The notes: a model not told the origin generated them from the sequence alone. A stretch of DNA of 64,000 bases from Maylandia zebra (GCF_041146795.1 NC_135185.1:25980529-26044528); one strand, 5' to 3'. Shown: positions 36,301 to 46,837, numbered from the stretch's first letter. Translations and numbers: made by a program.

Positions 36301-38105
36301 CGGTAATAACCGGTAAAACCAAGAAACGATTGGAGTTCTTTTAAGGTTTGGGGTCTCGGCCAAGTCTTGAGTGCTTCAGTTTTTTCGGGATCAGTCTTTA
36401 CGCCGTCTCTAGATACAATGTGGCCTAGATAACGGACTGATGTTTGGAAGAAACGACATTTGTCGGGCGAGAGTTTCAGCCCGTACTCTCTGAGTCGCTC
36501 AAGAACATGAATGAGTCGGGTCTCATGATCTTCAAGGGAACTGGAAAAGACTATCAAATCATCCAAAAAGACTAACACTTCTCTCAGATTGATGTCTTTC
36601 ATACACTTTTCCATAAGCCTTTGGAAAGTGCTTGGGGCATTTGTTATTCCCTGGGGCATACGATTAAATTCGTAGAAGCCGAAGGGGCACACGAAGGCCG
36701 TCTTTGGCTTATCTTCTTCACACATCTCGATTTGATAGTACCCTGACTTAAGGTCCATCACAGAGAACCACTGAGATCCTGCAAGAGCAGAAAATGACTC
36801 CTCTAAGTTTGGCAAGGCATAGGCATCGCGGATGGTCTGCAAGTTAAGCTTCCTAAAATCAATGCATAACCGCACATCACCATTCTTTTTGCGGACCACC
36901 ACTATCGGTGATGAGAATGGAGATTCAGATTCTCTGATTATGCCTGCATCTAAGAGGGCTTGTAAGTGCTTTTTAACTGCCTCGTAATCATGGGGATGAA
37001 TCGGGCGAGATCTCTGTTTGAAGGGGGTTTCATCTTTTAAGTTGATGTGATGTTTTACATGTGTGGCATGCCCAAAATCAAGATCATTGTGTGAGAAAAC
37101 ATCAGAGAAGGTGTTTAGCTTTTCAGCTATCTTCTCTTTCCACTCTTCAGATAGTGGTGATTCACCAAAGTCGAAACTGAGAGGGGGTCTTGAGGTTGAA
37201 GTCTGCTGCTGAGAGTTACACGTTGCAGACACCTTTTGGTCGCCTTTCTCAGGCTCAGGACATGGCATGACACAGTCAGGGGCAACTAGCTCAGCAATTA
37301 CACAGTTAGTGGGCAATGTAATGTCATGGTTAGTCTCGTTTCTCAGCAACACAGGAACTTTATAAGGTCCGTGCTTTGGCAGAGATATAAGGCAACAATC
37401 TACAAACACACCACCAGGTAGGGAGCCGGTAGTGGGCTGTTCAATAAGTGCACACTGTTCAGGCTTAGCGTGGCTAGCATGCATAAAACCTTCCACTAGT
37501 AGCTTTTGATTTGCGGGAAGGACTTCTTGGGTTCTACTTTGAAGTTTTACCAAGCCGATCTTGCCACTGTCACTTTGTCTTTTTCTGGATGCTAATGTCT
37601 TTAGCACTTGTTGGTATCCATAAGGGAGTACCTTAAAGTCAGGTAAGGTGTTCTCACAAAGATGCTCATATAAGGGGTCAAGTGTATTTGTGCCAATTAG
37701 TAGAGGTGTGTCTGAGTTTGAGCGAATGTCAGGGACAACTAAGGCAAGAGTAGATAGTTCAAGCTCTGACTGATCGAGATCTTTGGGGAACATGATACTC
37801 GTCTCAATGTATCCCAAGTAAGGGACTGTCTGACCATTCGCACCTTCGACCTCTAGGAGATCACTGATGGGTTTTATAGGATGATCAGGTAAGTGTTCTT
37901 GATAGAAGGATTTGGCAATAGTGGTTACTTGAGAGCCTGAGTCGAGCAAGCAACTACATTCAACACCATTGATAACAACTCTGGCTGTGCATTTTCTACC
38001 CACAAGTCTTTTGGGAAGTTTAGGCACTGAGTGAACATTAGCTGTTTCACATTGGGCTTTTGTTGTCTTTTTCTCAGTGGGACTTGGTTCAGATTTAGCA
38101 CCCAT
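33390..38105 (-). CDS. Gypsy Pol: protease, reverse transcriptase, RNase H, integrase
   Basis: 1571 codons from the first Met; the open frame extends upstream to the frameshift site, so translation probably enters from Gag rather than at this Met. Protease: LLDSGSQ, catalytic Asp near residue 55. RT: about 360-560, with CIDFRKLN and FLDD (513-516), a variant of YxDD. RNase H: about 680-800, with HTDAS, LEFLALKW and ITDNNPLTYL. Integrase: zinc-binding H974, H979, C1009, C1012; catalytic D1040, D1099, E1134, with 34 residues between the last two by my count. A chromatin-edge region with NGDGPNRTLHRDLLLP follows. The last 300 residues are an acidic, repetitive extension (SESET, LPE motifs) of unknown role. 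Pol copies the element RNA and inserts the DNA. No internal stop; all key residues present. Confidence 0.95.
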   Translation of the reverse strand: MGAKSEPSPTEKKTTKAQCETANVHSVPKLPKRLVGRKCTARVVINGVECSCLLDSGSQVTTIAKSFYQEHLPDHPIKPISDLLEVEGANGQTVPYLGYIETSIMFPKDLDQSELELSTLALVVPDIRSNSDTPLLIGTNTLDPLYEHLCENTLPDFKVLPYGYQQVLKTLASRKRQSDSGKIGLVKLQSRTQEVLPANQKLLVEGFMHASHAKPEQCALIEQPTTGSLPGGVFVDCCLISLPKHGPYKVPVLLRNETNHDITLPTNCVIAELVAPDCVMPCPEPEKGDQKVSATCNSQQQTSTSRPPLSFDFGESPLSEEWKEKIAEKLNTFSDVFSHNDLDFGHATHVKHHINLKDETPFKQRSRPIHPHDYEAVKKHLQALLDAGIIRESESPFSSPIVVVRKKNGDVRLCIDFRKLNLQTIRDAYALPNLEESFSALAGSQWFSVMDLKSGYYQIEMCEEDKPKTAFVCPFGFYEFNRMPQGITNAPSTFQRLMEKCMKDINLREVLVFLDDLIVFSSSLEDHETRLIHVLERLREYGLKLSPDKCRFFQTSVRYLGHIVSRDGVKTDPEKTEALKTWPRPQTLKELQSFLGFTGYYRRFVKDYSKIVKPLTSLTAGYPPRRKHSKNPPSDPKYLNPKEPFGDRWGPECQKSFQTIIEKLTTSPVLGYADAKLPYLVHTDASTTGLGAALYQVQNGTTQVIAYASRGLSRSEARYPAHKLEFLALKWAITDKFHDYLYGNTFTVITDNNPLTYLLTTAKLDATSYRWLAALSTYNFDIKYRAGRQNLDADGLSRKPHDKPEDDPVFTQECQRIDKFRSHLLSSVKDVELQLQSDTVMAACQRCMAMDQTEPSCALVQSLAMSAGAIPDMFQEEGNDNNLLALPRYTHTDLVNLQRKDPAISKVIKLLAADSRPPADTKSESHDVLLFLREWKRLDLQNDLLYRKRQLGPETLLQLVLPDSLRPTVMLNLHDNMGHLGVERTLELIRSRFYWPKMAVDVEKKVKACERCVRRKALPDKAAPLVNIKTSRPMELVCMDFLSIEPDSKNTKDVLVITDHFTKYAVSIPTKDQKATTVAKNLWENFLVHYGFPERLHSDQGRDFESRTIKELCSLLGIRKVRTSPYHPRGNPVERYNRTLLSMLGTLKDTEKHHWRDFVKPLTHAYNCTKNDVTGYSPYELMFGRQPRLPIDIAFGLPQPNKPQLTHSQYVKQLKSYLEQSYEIAIKNSQKVADKNKKRFDKIIRESTLHVGDRVLVRNLRLREKHKLADKWEQTVYIVTKQMENLPVYTVKPENGDGPNRTLHRDLLLPCGFLSPTEHEPERVTKTNRPRTRQSSALEVDSDQTLEEEEDEFSYPEPPQVKNRHFYQVCAIPPTQGFKQNKDPVNDNEQPNTLPDMTDLPEKETENETETYLPEGEIGSSTDTNLPEMDRETDLPQTERESGANVSPSESDTSLQHNTPSESETDTRKDKNVLSTSLSDSPLSENSTHQLSPERQVENDDEPETLQTETQIRRSERIRQPSQRLTYPQLGNPLVTVVKSLFQGLNKAFIDSLAHDVTYSPRAMHGDVHEI

Positions 38106-38128
38106 CTGTCCCGCGACAGGGGCTCCTT
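38106..38128 (-). promoter_or_regulatory. hairpin after the gag stop, frameshift stimulator candidate
   Basis: On the minus strand CTGTC-GCGG-GACAG forms a 5-bp stem with a 4-base loop. An outer CCC/GGG pairing reaches the first pol codons. It begins about 9 bases after the slippery heptamer, the usual distance for a -1 frameshift stimulator. A pseudoknot was not resolved by eye. Confidence 0.6.
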
Positions 38129-39760
38129 CTAGTTTAAATTAAATGACTCATCAACTGGTCTGGATATTTCCCATTCTCGCTGCTTCTGTCTGAGGGCATT
38201 CCTTTTAGCTGCTACTAATGCTGGGTTGGGATCATTACTACAGCTGGAAGCGATATGACCATCTTCTCCACACTTGAAACAGTATCCAGGTTTGGGTTTG
38301 GCTGACACTGCAGCAATTTGTGGTATCTGTCCCGGCTTGTTCTGAGTTTTGGTACTTGGGTTCCTTTTTGCTTCCTTTTGAAGTTTCTGCGATCTTTTCT
38401 CTGTTTTATCAGCTCTGAGCTGTGCGATTTGAGACCTGAGTTCAGCAATTTGCTTCTGGAGGTCAGACGAATTGCTGTCCATTTCATGCTCATAATCGTT
38501 CCTACCTTGAGAGCGTGTGGTTTGCACGTTAGAATAAACACGAGTCTTTTGGATCCCCAAATGTTGTTTCATGCGGGTTGCTTTACTTGCCTGTTTGTCC
38601 TCCTCGGTGCGTAGGTGGAGGAGTAGCTCTGCAAAATGAGGTGGGTCGTCTTTCTTTTGTTCAAGTTGAAGGTTTGCAATCAATGAGCTGTCCCAACACC
38701 CTCTACAAAACTGTCTCAGGAGCTGTTTATTGATGTCACTAGAAGCAATTCCGTCTCTTTTTATGACTAGGTTTAGCACTGTGTGCAATCTTTGCAGGTA
38801 ATGTGAGGGTTTTTCACCTCCATTCTGATTGGTGTTTAAGAAGCGAGCAAAGAGTTCGTCGCCGTCCTCTACAGTTGCATAGGCAGAATCAAGATGTTCA
38901 AGGTAAGTTTTGGGGTTTGCTTTTGGACCAAAAGCTTTCACCAGGTCCGCTGCAGGGGGTGAAAGACTTTCAACAATCTTTCGCACAACTTGAGTTTCGG
39001 TGAGCGAAGGATCAGTCAAGCAAAACTCTACGCTGCTGCGCCAAGTGTCATAGTCAGTTTCGAAAGGAGGATGTGGAACTCTCCCTGAAAAAGGTTTCAG
39101 TCTGTATTGCGAGTTTGGTGGGGGAATGACTTCACTGCTTTTAACAATGTGCTCTACAATAACCCGCTGCACTTCAGGTGTGCTTAAAAGGTTGGTGGGA
39201 ATCTGAGGGGTTTGTTTCTCAGCCTCTGCCGGTGGGTGAGTATTCAAGGCACTTACATGGTTGCTATTGGGTGTTAAAGGAGAAGAAGGTAGGGCCTCAT
39301 CACTGTGGGGCACTGGCTCTTGTTCAGTGGAAGGCTCAACTGTGTGGACATCCCCTCCCAATGACTCCCCAATTTTAGCTAGTTCATCCATCAAAAGGTC
39401 TTTAAACGATCGGTTGCTTCGTGCTGCCACATCTTTAAGCTGTGACAGGTAAGTTACAGTAGCTGATGCGCTGGTTTCAATGCTATACGCACTGGCTAGG
39501 TCTCGAACGTGATAGACAACTTCAGGTTTCACAGTGCAAGGTCTGTCATAAGGCAAATATCTTTTCTCTAGTTCTTTAGCAGTAGCCTCATGTTGAAATT
39601 CCACAATAATCTGACCACCAGTTGGTAGCTTAATCTGCCTACTGACAGGACCGAAAGCTTCTAAGAACTCAATTATTTCTTTATCAATGTCTGTGTTAGT
39701 TAAACCACTGACCAAGACAGCATTTTGAACTTTAACATTCTCTGTTTTCACAACTTCCAT
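38129..39760 (-). CDS. Gypsy Gag, PNMA-like, with CCHC zinc knuckle
   Basis: Structural protein of the element. The frame is open from a Met at 39799, but the Met at 39760 is better: it has an ACCATGG context and follows a hydrophobic 13-residue leader that looks accidental. Numbered from the 39799 Met (556 aa): residues 25-100 resemble the RRM-like N-terminus of PNMA proteins (AVLVSGLTNTDIDKEIIEFL). A capsid-type region follows at about 230-410 (LKPFSGRVPHPPFETDYDTW, YLQRLHTVLNLVIKR). Then comes a charged stretch, and near 507-520 the knuckle CFKCGEDGHIASSC (C-X2-C-X4-H-X4-C), which should bind the RNA. The stop is preceded by the slippery heptamer, so a minor product should be Gag-Pol. PNMA kinship is from motif resemblance; a search should confirm it. 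Confidence 0.92.
   Translation of the reverse strand: MEVVKTENVKVQNAVLVSGLTNTDIDKEIIEFLEAFGPVSRQIKLPTGGQIIVEFQHEATAKELEKRYLPYDRPCTVKPEVVYHVRDLASAYSIETSASATVTYLSQLKDVAARSNRSFKDLLMDELAKIGESLGGDVHTVEPSTEQEPVPHSDEALPSSPLTPNSNHVSALNTHPPAEAEKQTPQIPTNLLSTPEVQRVIVEHIVKSSEVIPPPNSQYRLKPFSGRVPHPPFETDYDTWRSSVEFCLTDPSLTETQVVRKIVESLSPPAADLVKAFGPKANPKTYLEHLDSAYATVEDGDELFARFLNTNQNGGEKPSHYLQRLHTVLNLVIKRDGIASSDINKQLLRQFCRGCWDSSLIANLQLEQKKDDPPHFAELLLHLRTEEDKQASKATRMKQHLGIQKTRVYSNVQTTRSQGRNDYEHEMDSNSSDLQKQIAELRSQIAQLRADKTEKRSQKLQKEAKRNPSTKTQNKPGQIPQIAAVSAKPKPGYCFKCGEDGHIASSCSNDPNPALVAAKRNALRQKQREWEISRPVDESFNLN
38132..38138 (-). promoter_or_regulatory. -1 ribosomal frameshift slippery site U UUA AAC
   Basis: In the gag frame the last two sense codons read TTA AAC, preceded by a T, and the TAG stop follows at once. 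TTTAAAC is a canonical X XXY YYZ heptamer. Shifting back one base here continues without a stop into the pol frame. The gag and pol codon phases differ by exactly -1. Confidence 0.85.
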
Positions 39761-39869
39761 GGTTAGGACACGTAAAAGTACCAGTAGAAAAAAATACAAG
39801 TCACTGTGAAGCTCCAGGCACTCTTAATCGTTTTATTAAATTTTGGGTGGACTAACAACTCTGCAAACC

Positions 39870-39887
39870 CTCCTGGCTGGCTCGCCA
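39870..39887 (-). other. primer-binding site, tRNA-Arg type
   Basis: On the minus strand TGGCGAGCCAGCCAGGAG starts five bases inside the 5' LTR. It is the complement of the 3' end of vertebrate tRNA-Arg(ACG) plus CCA as I recall that sequence, matching over all 18 bases. Confidence 0.75.
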
Positions 39888-39892
39888 CTTTC

Positions 39893-41693
39893 TGTAGCCA
39901 AGTACAGGATAGGGTAGGGGAAATTAAAGTAAGATGGAGAGAATGGGCCAATAGCTAGATTCGCAGGAGGGATAAAGGGAGTTGCGTGGAGAAGAATGAC
40001 TGGAGCCACAGGTAAAGTTGCTATGAATTGTATTAAACTATTTAGCAACAATTTAACAGCATTTTATGAACAGGAATGAAAACATAAAATAAAATACAGT
40101 GACAGCAATAATAATAACAGTCAGAATCCTATCTGAGCTCAGATATGTCAGTCTTGCCGGCTTAATAGTCAGTGTTCAGTCAAGTCAAATCCAACAGGTC
40201 AAAAGTTTGTGATTGGTGCGATTTCGTCCTACCGCACTGTTGCAATTGTTCGTGAGAGAAGAGCAACCTGCCCTTCTGGGCCAACTCAGAATGGCTGTGG
40301 TTCGGTTCGGTTCAAAGGGAAAGGCTCGCCATCTTCCTCGTCAGGAAGAGATCCAGGTCTCACGATCCCATAAAAAAACCTAGCCTGTAAACAACAGGAC
40401 TATTACTAATTCAGTTCACACTCTAATGATATACATGGCCATATGTAAATAATGTAAGTGCTATAACAAAACAAGCACAAAACATTAATTCTAATTTCTA
40501 ACTATAGTCTATACAGTGCATCTTAATCATGAATGCAATCTTTAAATCACAATCAGCTTATTCTATCGTCAAGGTGCACATTTCTATCAGAAATCAGAAA
40601 TAAACCATAAACTATGGTAGATTATTTTTTTACAGTATTGCCCTTTAACTGAATTACAGGAGCATTGCTTTACACTGCATAGCAATGAAGCAATATATTA
40701 TTTACACTCAATGTACAGAATAAAATTACCAAAAGAATATACAAAAACCCACAGGCTGTAGTTTTACAGTATGTGGTAACGTATCAGCACAGTAAGAATA
40801 CACACGGACATCTATCCAGTGCCGCTCGAGCATCAACTGTAACAAAATAAAATAGATTCATGACCTTTAAGATCAACATTAACTTATTCCATCATCTAAT
40901 TTTAGTGCATTTAATATTCAACAAGTAATACTAGAACATCATCAGCACACAAGCTGAGTGCTCAAAATGGCTGAACTCAGTGAGAAACCCCGTGTGTTCT
41001 CCCACAGTGAAAACGTGGTCAGCTACAGCTATGAGCATTAGGCTAGTTAGCTTTTCAATTAGCCTGATTCGCCCAGTCCCAGTTTAACTCACCAGCACAC
41101 TTCTAATGTTCAACTCTCAGAGAGGATCTTGTTCAACTCTCAGAGAGGATCTTGTTCAACTCTCAGAGAGGATCTTGTCCACTTCATCCGCTCCCGCGCA
41201 GATCTACAACATTGAAATCGGGCCATTATATTCCCTGTTAACTTCTTGTTAGCTTTTTAGCTTCAAGGTTAGCTTAACAGCTTCTGACTCACCGCGATGG
41301 TTTCAAGGTCCGAAATGTTCACAATAAATCAGGTCCGTTTCTCCAAGGTCCATGCAGATCTCCGGTATGGATATTTGCTCAATTTATCAAGTTAATAGTT
41401 ATTTTCCAGCGAAAAGCTTGGCGGTGAAAATCAGTGATGGTCTCGTGCACCTCCGTCTCTCTCTGTGTCTGAGCACGTGACCGTACAGAGCAGGGGAAGG
41501 CGGGGCTTGTTCCTTCCTAACCAGTAGGGGTGTTAAATATACTCTTTGGGTTTTATTCTTATATTTATAGTATTTATCTTTTATTATTGATTTATTTTTG
41601 ATCAACTCAGTGATTAACAGAGTAATGATAAATCCCAATTAACAATAACATGTTGTAGTGCATTACTGAGTCGTGTAAACTCACTGGGTTACA
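39893..41693 (-). repeat. 5' LTR of the PNMA-type Gypsy element
   Basis: 1801 bp, same as the 3' LTR by eye. It drives transcription towards lower coordinates. Carries the same 23-bp triplicate (41108-41176). Right flank is the CTTT target copy. Confidence 0.95.
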
Positions 41694-41697
41694 CTTT

Positions 41698-44030
41698 CTT
41701 GCTGTTATATTACAGGGCATGTGCAGGGCTAGATGTGCCAGATAAATACAAGCACCATAGCCCTGACACAGCTCATGGCAGTTGGGTTAACCACCTGCAG
41801 ATTCTCCCCTGCATTTGATATTAACAGAAACACAGAGAACAGACTTAATGTACTGGAGTGGAGTGTTTCTTGGTCAAAGACTAGTTTGTGGAACCAGGAA
41901 TTAACTGCATTTGAAGGCCTTTCCCTTAACTTTGATAAAATGGAGAACGCTAACCTTTGTTTGAAAAGGTACTAAGACCCCCTCCATCACACAAACTGAG
42001 GCGTTAAAGAGTAAAGAAAGGAAGAACATTTGTAAGGCCCCTTTTACAGGTAGGAAATCCTGCACAGAGAGGCAGGAGGTGGGAGCCATTTGCCAATAGC
42101 CACAGAAACTGGTAACAATGATGTACCTCAAAGAAGACAGGTTGAATAGCAGCAGCCATTCTGCTACAACAACAAAAAGGCTGTCACCTTAGTGGACAGG
42201 TGGCAAAATGTCAAGTGTACAGTGACCAAGAAGTTTTCTACCAATTTTTCTCCCATCCCTTTGTAGAAATATCTGCTATAATCTAAGATCGCCTTTAATA
42301 ATGGAGTGGTGTGTTAAGCACAGCCTTTATAAGTATGCAACCCTCCCTTCTGCATGGATAAAGCTAAGCTGCTTCACTAAAGCTTGAACTCTTTGGAGAA
42401 GAGCTGTCATGAGCTATCTTATAGCCATATTCTAGATCAAAGCACTGAAATGGGAGGAACATCAGTGAAGATTGAAGACATATATTTCTCCGCACTCCCT
42501 GTGGATTACAGTTCGCATGAGGTGCTACAGCTGCAAAGCAATCACATCTTCTCAGTGACAATCACACAAAATAAAACACCAGCAGTGAGGTGCTGCATGT
42601 GGAAATAATTGGAAGCTGTGTTTCAGCTGCAGCAGGTTTCCTCAGGGAGTAGGAATCTTTGGAAGGAGTCATTCCAGAGAACCCTTTTTATCTCCTGCAA
42701 CGTACCTGTTTTTGCGGATGGGGGGTAGTTCAAAAAAGGGGAAGGAATTGGGAAGGTAGTGGGAAATTTTTGTGGTTGGATCGGTACTCACAGCATTCCT
42801 GTCAGGTCATCTTAGGATGAGATGATTCTCCACTATATTATTTGTTCTGTCTTTCTATTTCATCATGTCTGCAAACCTGGACCAATTCAGAAAGCGAGCA
42901 AAGAAGAGAGCGAGAGAAGAAAGTCAGTAAGACAAGTAGTTTTTTGCTACTTGAAAGCTAAAAGCTTTTTTTTGTGACTGTTTTTCCAAAGATACAACAT
43001 TGCAGAAAGCTAATGCATTGTTGGATCTTCTGTGAACAGCACAGAATTGCATCCTTCATCTCAGAAGAAAGATGTAGTCAGTTGATCGTGCTGTGTAAGG
43101 ACGGCCCTGGCTTTCCCCAGGTTAGTGGACTAATTTGTCTCATCTTCACAGGTCTTTACAGAGGAAATGCAGACACACAGTGGATGGAGGGAAGCTTTAT
43201 GTTCCTTGAGGTAAGCTCTCGGGACTAAGAGTTCTGGAAATGCAGCTTTAGCAAAAGTTACCTATGAATACATTTAGACTGTGACTGTAGATATTTGCAA
43301 CGCATTGCTTTCAGGAGTGCTTTCAAGTCCTTGAATAAGGTATCTAAGAGAGGTATTCACTGATGGCAAAATAAGTAATTTTAACAATTTCTAGACTTTC
43401 CAGGGCAAGTTAACACTCAGAACTAAATCGCATGTGTCTGCTCTAACAAATCACTCTTTTTTTGGATGATCAAAGACTGGGTATGAGATGATTCACGAGG
43501 CTTCTACTTACAGAGATGTGATTTTATAAAACTTTAGCAAATTTCAAAAACATTAAATCCATGTAAATTAATTGTATGCTTTGTGGTCAAATATTATTAT
43601 TATTATTATTTTTTTTTTGGTATTTTCAGGTATTTCATTTTTTTTTTTTTTATTGGGATCAGTTTTGGGGTCATTACTCCAAAGAAGTAATGTATTACAT
43701 ATATTACATAGGACACTTAAGAGTAATGCAGTACAGTACTTAATTACAGTTTCTCTGTACAATGACCTAAAATGCATTGTCTGATAATTACCATTTAACA
43801 TTACAAACCTATTGGCTGCAGTCCCACACACCAACACAAATCCCTATCCTAATGAGAACACATATATACGCTTTCTATTAGTATTTAAGTACAAAAACAG
43901 CTGACAACACAAAGCAAAGGTGAAAACTGGCACAAAGACACTTCAAAGCAACCACCACAGTGACTCTACTTTAGAGACCTTAACAAGTAGAAACCAGGGG
44001 TGCAACCTGACTGCTCATCAGTTTGTTGCC
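41698..44030. other. non-coding DNA
   Basis: No gene recognised. An acceptor-like CTTCACAG and donor-like GAG|GTAAGC flank 43152-43211, but the segment between shows no clear coding sense. TTA-rich and poly-T tracts lie at 43592-43652. Confidence 0.45.
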
Positions 44031-44399
44031 TGTTAACGTTCAGGGTCTGGCTGCTGAGCTGGGGTCAGCATTCACTCAGCTTTAACATCACTCTGTGTTG
44101 TTGGCTAGCTCGTCCAGCCTGATTACTCCCAGCTGTGCTCTCCTTCTGTGTCTCATTCCCTCGTTATCCCTCAGTATATTTAAGCCCTGTGTTTCTCTTT
44201 GTCAGTGTTATAGTCTCCCTCATATCGGTGTGGGGCGCCATGTGGTTTCACATATGATTTATTTGCAGTTTTCCCAGTTTAGTTTTGTTCTTTGTTTCCT
44301 TTCCAAGCCTGCAATAAAGCAGTGTTTTGAGTTCACTTTTGTCTCGGTGAGTTTTGCGTTTGGGTCCTTCTCTTGCCTGCACACAGCCGAAACATGACA
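44031..44399 (+). repeat. probable solo LTR (Gypsy-type)
   Basis: About 369 bp starting TGTTAACG and ending CATGACA, with a TATATTTAAG promoter-like motif, a CAATAAAGCAG polyadenylation region and a TTTGGGTCCTT stretch, the usual layout of fish Gypsy LTRs. No clear target-site duplication, so the ends may be eroded. Confidence 0.55.
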
Positions 44400-45194
44400 C
44401 CATCCCTACTTCTGCTTTATTGCTTCTTCCAGTACTTTCCACACAATCACCAGTTTATTGTGCAAACACAGAGGCTTTTAGGGGATGGAGTAAATGAAGC
44501 AAGGACATACAGAATGGCGTTTTTGCCCTGAGGAGATAGGGCTTGTTTGTAGGCAAGTTATAATGAGCAAATTCTTTCATGAACAAGAAAACTTCACTTC
44601 CTTTGTCATCACACTGGACAGATGTATAACTGCTTAGTAAACATTTTGTAGGTTAACCTCCAAGAATATTTATGATTTCACTAATCTATGATTGGATTTT
44701 GACTGTTACTATTTAGTTAGAAAGATATCACACAGCAATGTATATGTAAACCTAAGAGTTGTAATTTTGGTCCCTAAAGTTTTAACACCTTTTCCCTTTA
44801 CACAGGCTTAATTATCTTTGGTTCTGTATACAGTTGTTGGGGTTGACAAGGAGTTCTTGGCACATAAAGATGGCTGTTTCTAAGCAACAGAATGAAACGG
44901 TTTAAACTTTACAGGGATTATAATTAGATACCCTGTCAATCAAACAGTCTTTTCAGTCTAGTCACAACACAACCAGTCAAGATGACAAAGAAAATGACAT
45001 GCTCAGTGGAGATCATTATCATTTTCTACTTTGGCACTAAACTCTCCATCTTTCATCTCTGATTGTGATGCATAAAAAGACAATCACATCACATGTAGTA
45101 TAGTATATAGTATAGTATATCAAAATTAATGAAATTATGAATGGGGAAAAAAAAACAAAAGAAAAAAAAAGTCAGATTTTGATCCACCATTCAA
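44400..45194. other. non-coding DNA
   Basis: Nothing recognised apart from a TAGTATA-rich stretch and poly-A near 45090-45170. Confidence 0.5.
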
Positions 45195-45450
45195 AACATC
45201 TGATTGGCAATGCCTTTATTTTTTAGCATGGTGGGATCCCAAACACACTGACATTGAACTAAACGTATACCTGGACAGAAAAACAGCAGAGAGCAGAATA
45301 TAAGGCAGCCAACATCCAAAGAAGAGCTCTGAAATATACCTGGAAAACTGTTCCTGAAGACTGATTAAAGAAATTATAAGAAGAATAATTAAATATTGAC
45401 TTTCAGTCTCATTAGAGCTGTACAAACTGTTGTTGCCTTATGTACTTTAT
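45195..45450 (+). pseudogene. 3' fragment of a Tc1-like transposon
   Basis: Keeps GGCAGCCAACATCCAAAGAA, ACTGTTCCTGAAGACTGATT and AATATTGACTTTCAGTCTCA in the order of the transposase C-terminus and downstream region of fish Tc1-like elements. No usable reading frame. Confidence 0.65.
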
Positions 45451-46560
45451 TTCTATGTATATCCCATTTTTCTTGCAAAATATGAAGAAATTGAATAAAG
45501 ACTTTTCCACAGTAGAATAAGATTGATTCAAGTCATCGGCCTTGGTTGCCTTGGTTGTCAAACTGTTTAGGTCATGCTATTTAGCAGCAGCACAAAATTA
45601 CACAATGATTTGTTCTCAGATGTTTTTTTTTCTATCTATCAAAGCAGACTTCTCATTACTGGCAAATACATCTGGTCTCAAAGAATGCAACAACAACTTC
45701 ACTAATGATTAAAAAACTTGTAAACCAGTTCAAGAAGAATCATTATAAATATAACCCCCCAACCTCTGAGTGGAAACATAACTAACACTAGTTAAAAATG
45801 TGCATTTTGTGGCCCTGAATGACTTTGCACATGAAAATCTTGAGAACTCCTGCTGTAAAGGATTAAGAAATGCTTTAAAATCAAGACGATCTATCACTGT
45901 TACAAGAGTTTTGTTCCCTTTAGTTGCAAACAAGGCAAACTGCAAACAACGTAATGTGCTTTTCATCCCACGTTTGATAAGATACAAATATATATATATA
46001 TTAAAAAAATACGACAGTGTGTGTGTGAGTATCTTGCTTTATAATACCAGTACTGAGGAAACATTCAAAGGCCGCTCAGCGGGATGTACTGCCATAGATA
46101 TGCACCGCTTGCTGTGAGGAAAACACGATTTCAGAGTAAAAAACAAAGATCAGCAAGCTCATTGTTCACCTGGTGCATATTTTTTTTCTTTTTGTGCATT
46201 TGTGTGAATCACAAATCCGCTCCTTCATTACCGATGAGACCGTGCTGGAGTGGCTGCTGTAATGATGAGAAAATGAAGAGAACATTTGGGTTTATAAAAG
46301 TGCCTTTTTTGCTTTCCAAAGTAAGACATTTGGAAAAGAGCGATTTTCATTGCAAGATCACTGCCGACATGAACATAAAACCTAGCTGAAGCAACTGCCA
46401 ACATTATCAATCAATCAATCTTAGGTTTTTTTTGCCTGTAGAGCACAGAAGCCATGAAAACTGAAGTGGACACATGACATAATGGGCAACAAAAATATAG
46501 GAATTAACAACTGCAAAGTCTTTTGTTAAACACGATGATATAAAGTGTGATTAGTGAGAC
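45451..46560. other. non-coding DNA
   Basis: No gene recognised. Contains a short (TA)n at about 45988-46000. Confidence 0.5.
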
Positions 46561-46837
46561 ATGTAGGTGTCCCAAAGAAACCTGCCAGATTGCTGGCAGT
46601 CGCTGTGAAGTCGATTTCTAGAGCCTCAATCACACAAGGCCTAGATACTGGCCAGTGACCCCTTGGTAACCACAGTCACTAGGGGAAAGTGTTTATTCTG
46701 AAACTTGTTGGGGAGTGGTTGCTGGTGGTTGCTGTCGCTAATGTCAAACTGGTTGCAAAGAGGAATGCAGCCCTAAAAAAACCCTCTGAATTGCACTGTT
46801 TGCCAACAGATTGCCGTGGTCACCTCTAGTTTCTATG

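Larger units (their letters stand above)
31579..41693 (-). mobile_element. full-length, apparently intact Ty3/Gypsy element with PNMA-like Gag
   Basis: 10,115-bp element on the minus strand. Its LTRs are 1801 bp each (31579-33379 and 39893-41693), with TG...CA ends and no difference noticed by eye. A 4-bp duplication CTTT flanks it (31575-31578 and 41694-41697). In element order: 5' LTR, primer-binding site 39870-39887, gag, -1 frameshift site, pol, purine tract 33380-33391, 3' LTR. Both long ORFs lack internal stops and every main catalytic motif of Pol is present, so this copy could be active. No envelope ORF. Confidence 0.96.

Noticed and set aside
43152..43211. Possible 60-bp exon between CTTCACAG and GAG|GTAAGC
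   Set aside because: No coding sense or neighbouring exon recognised; such signals occur by chance.
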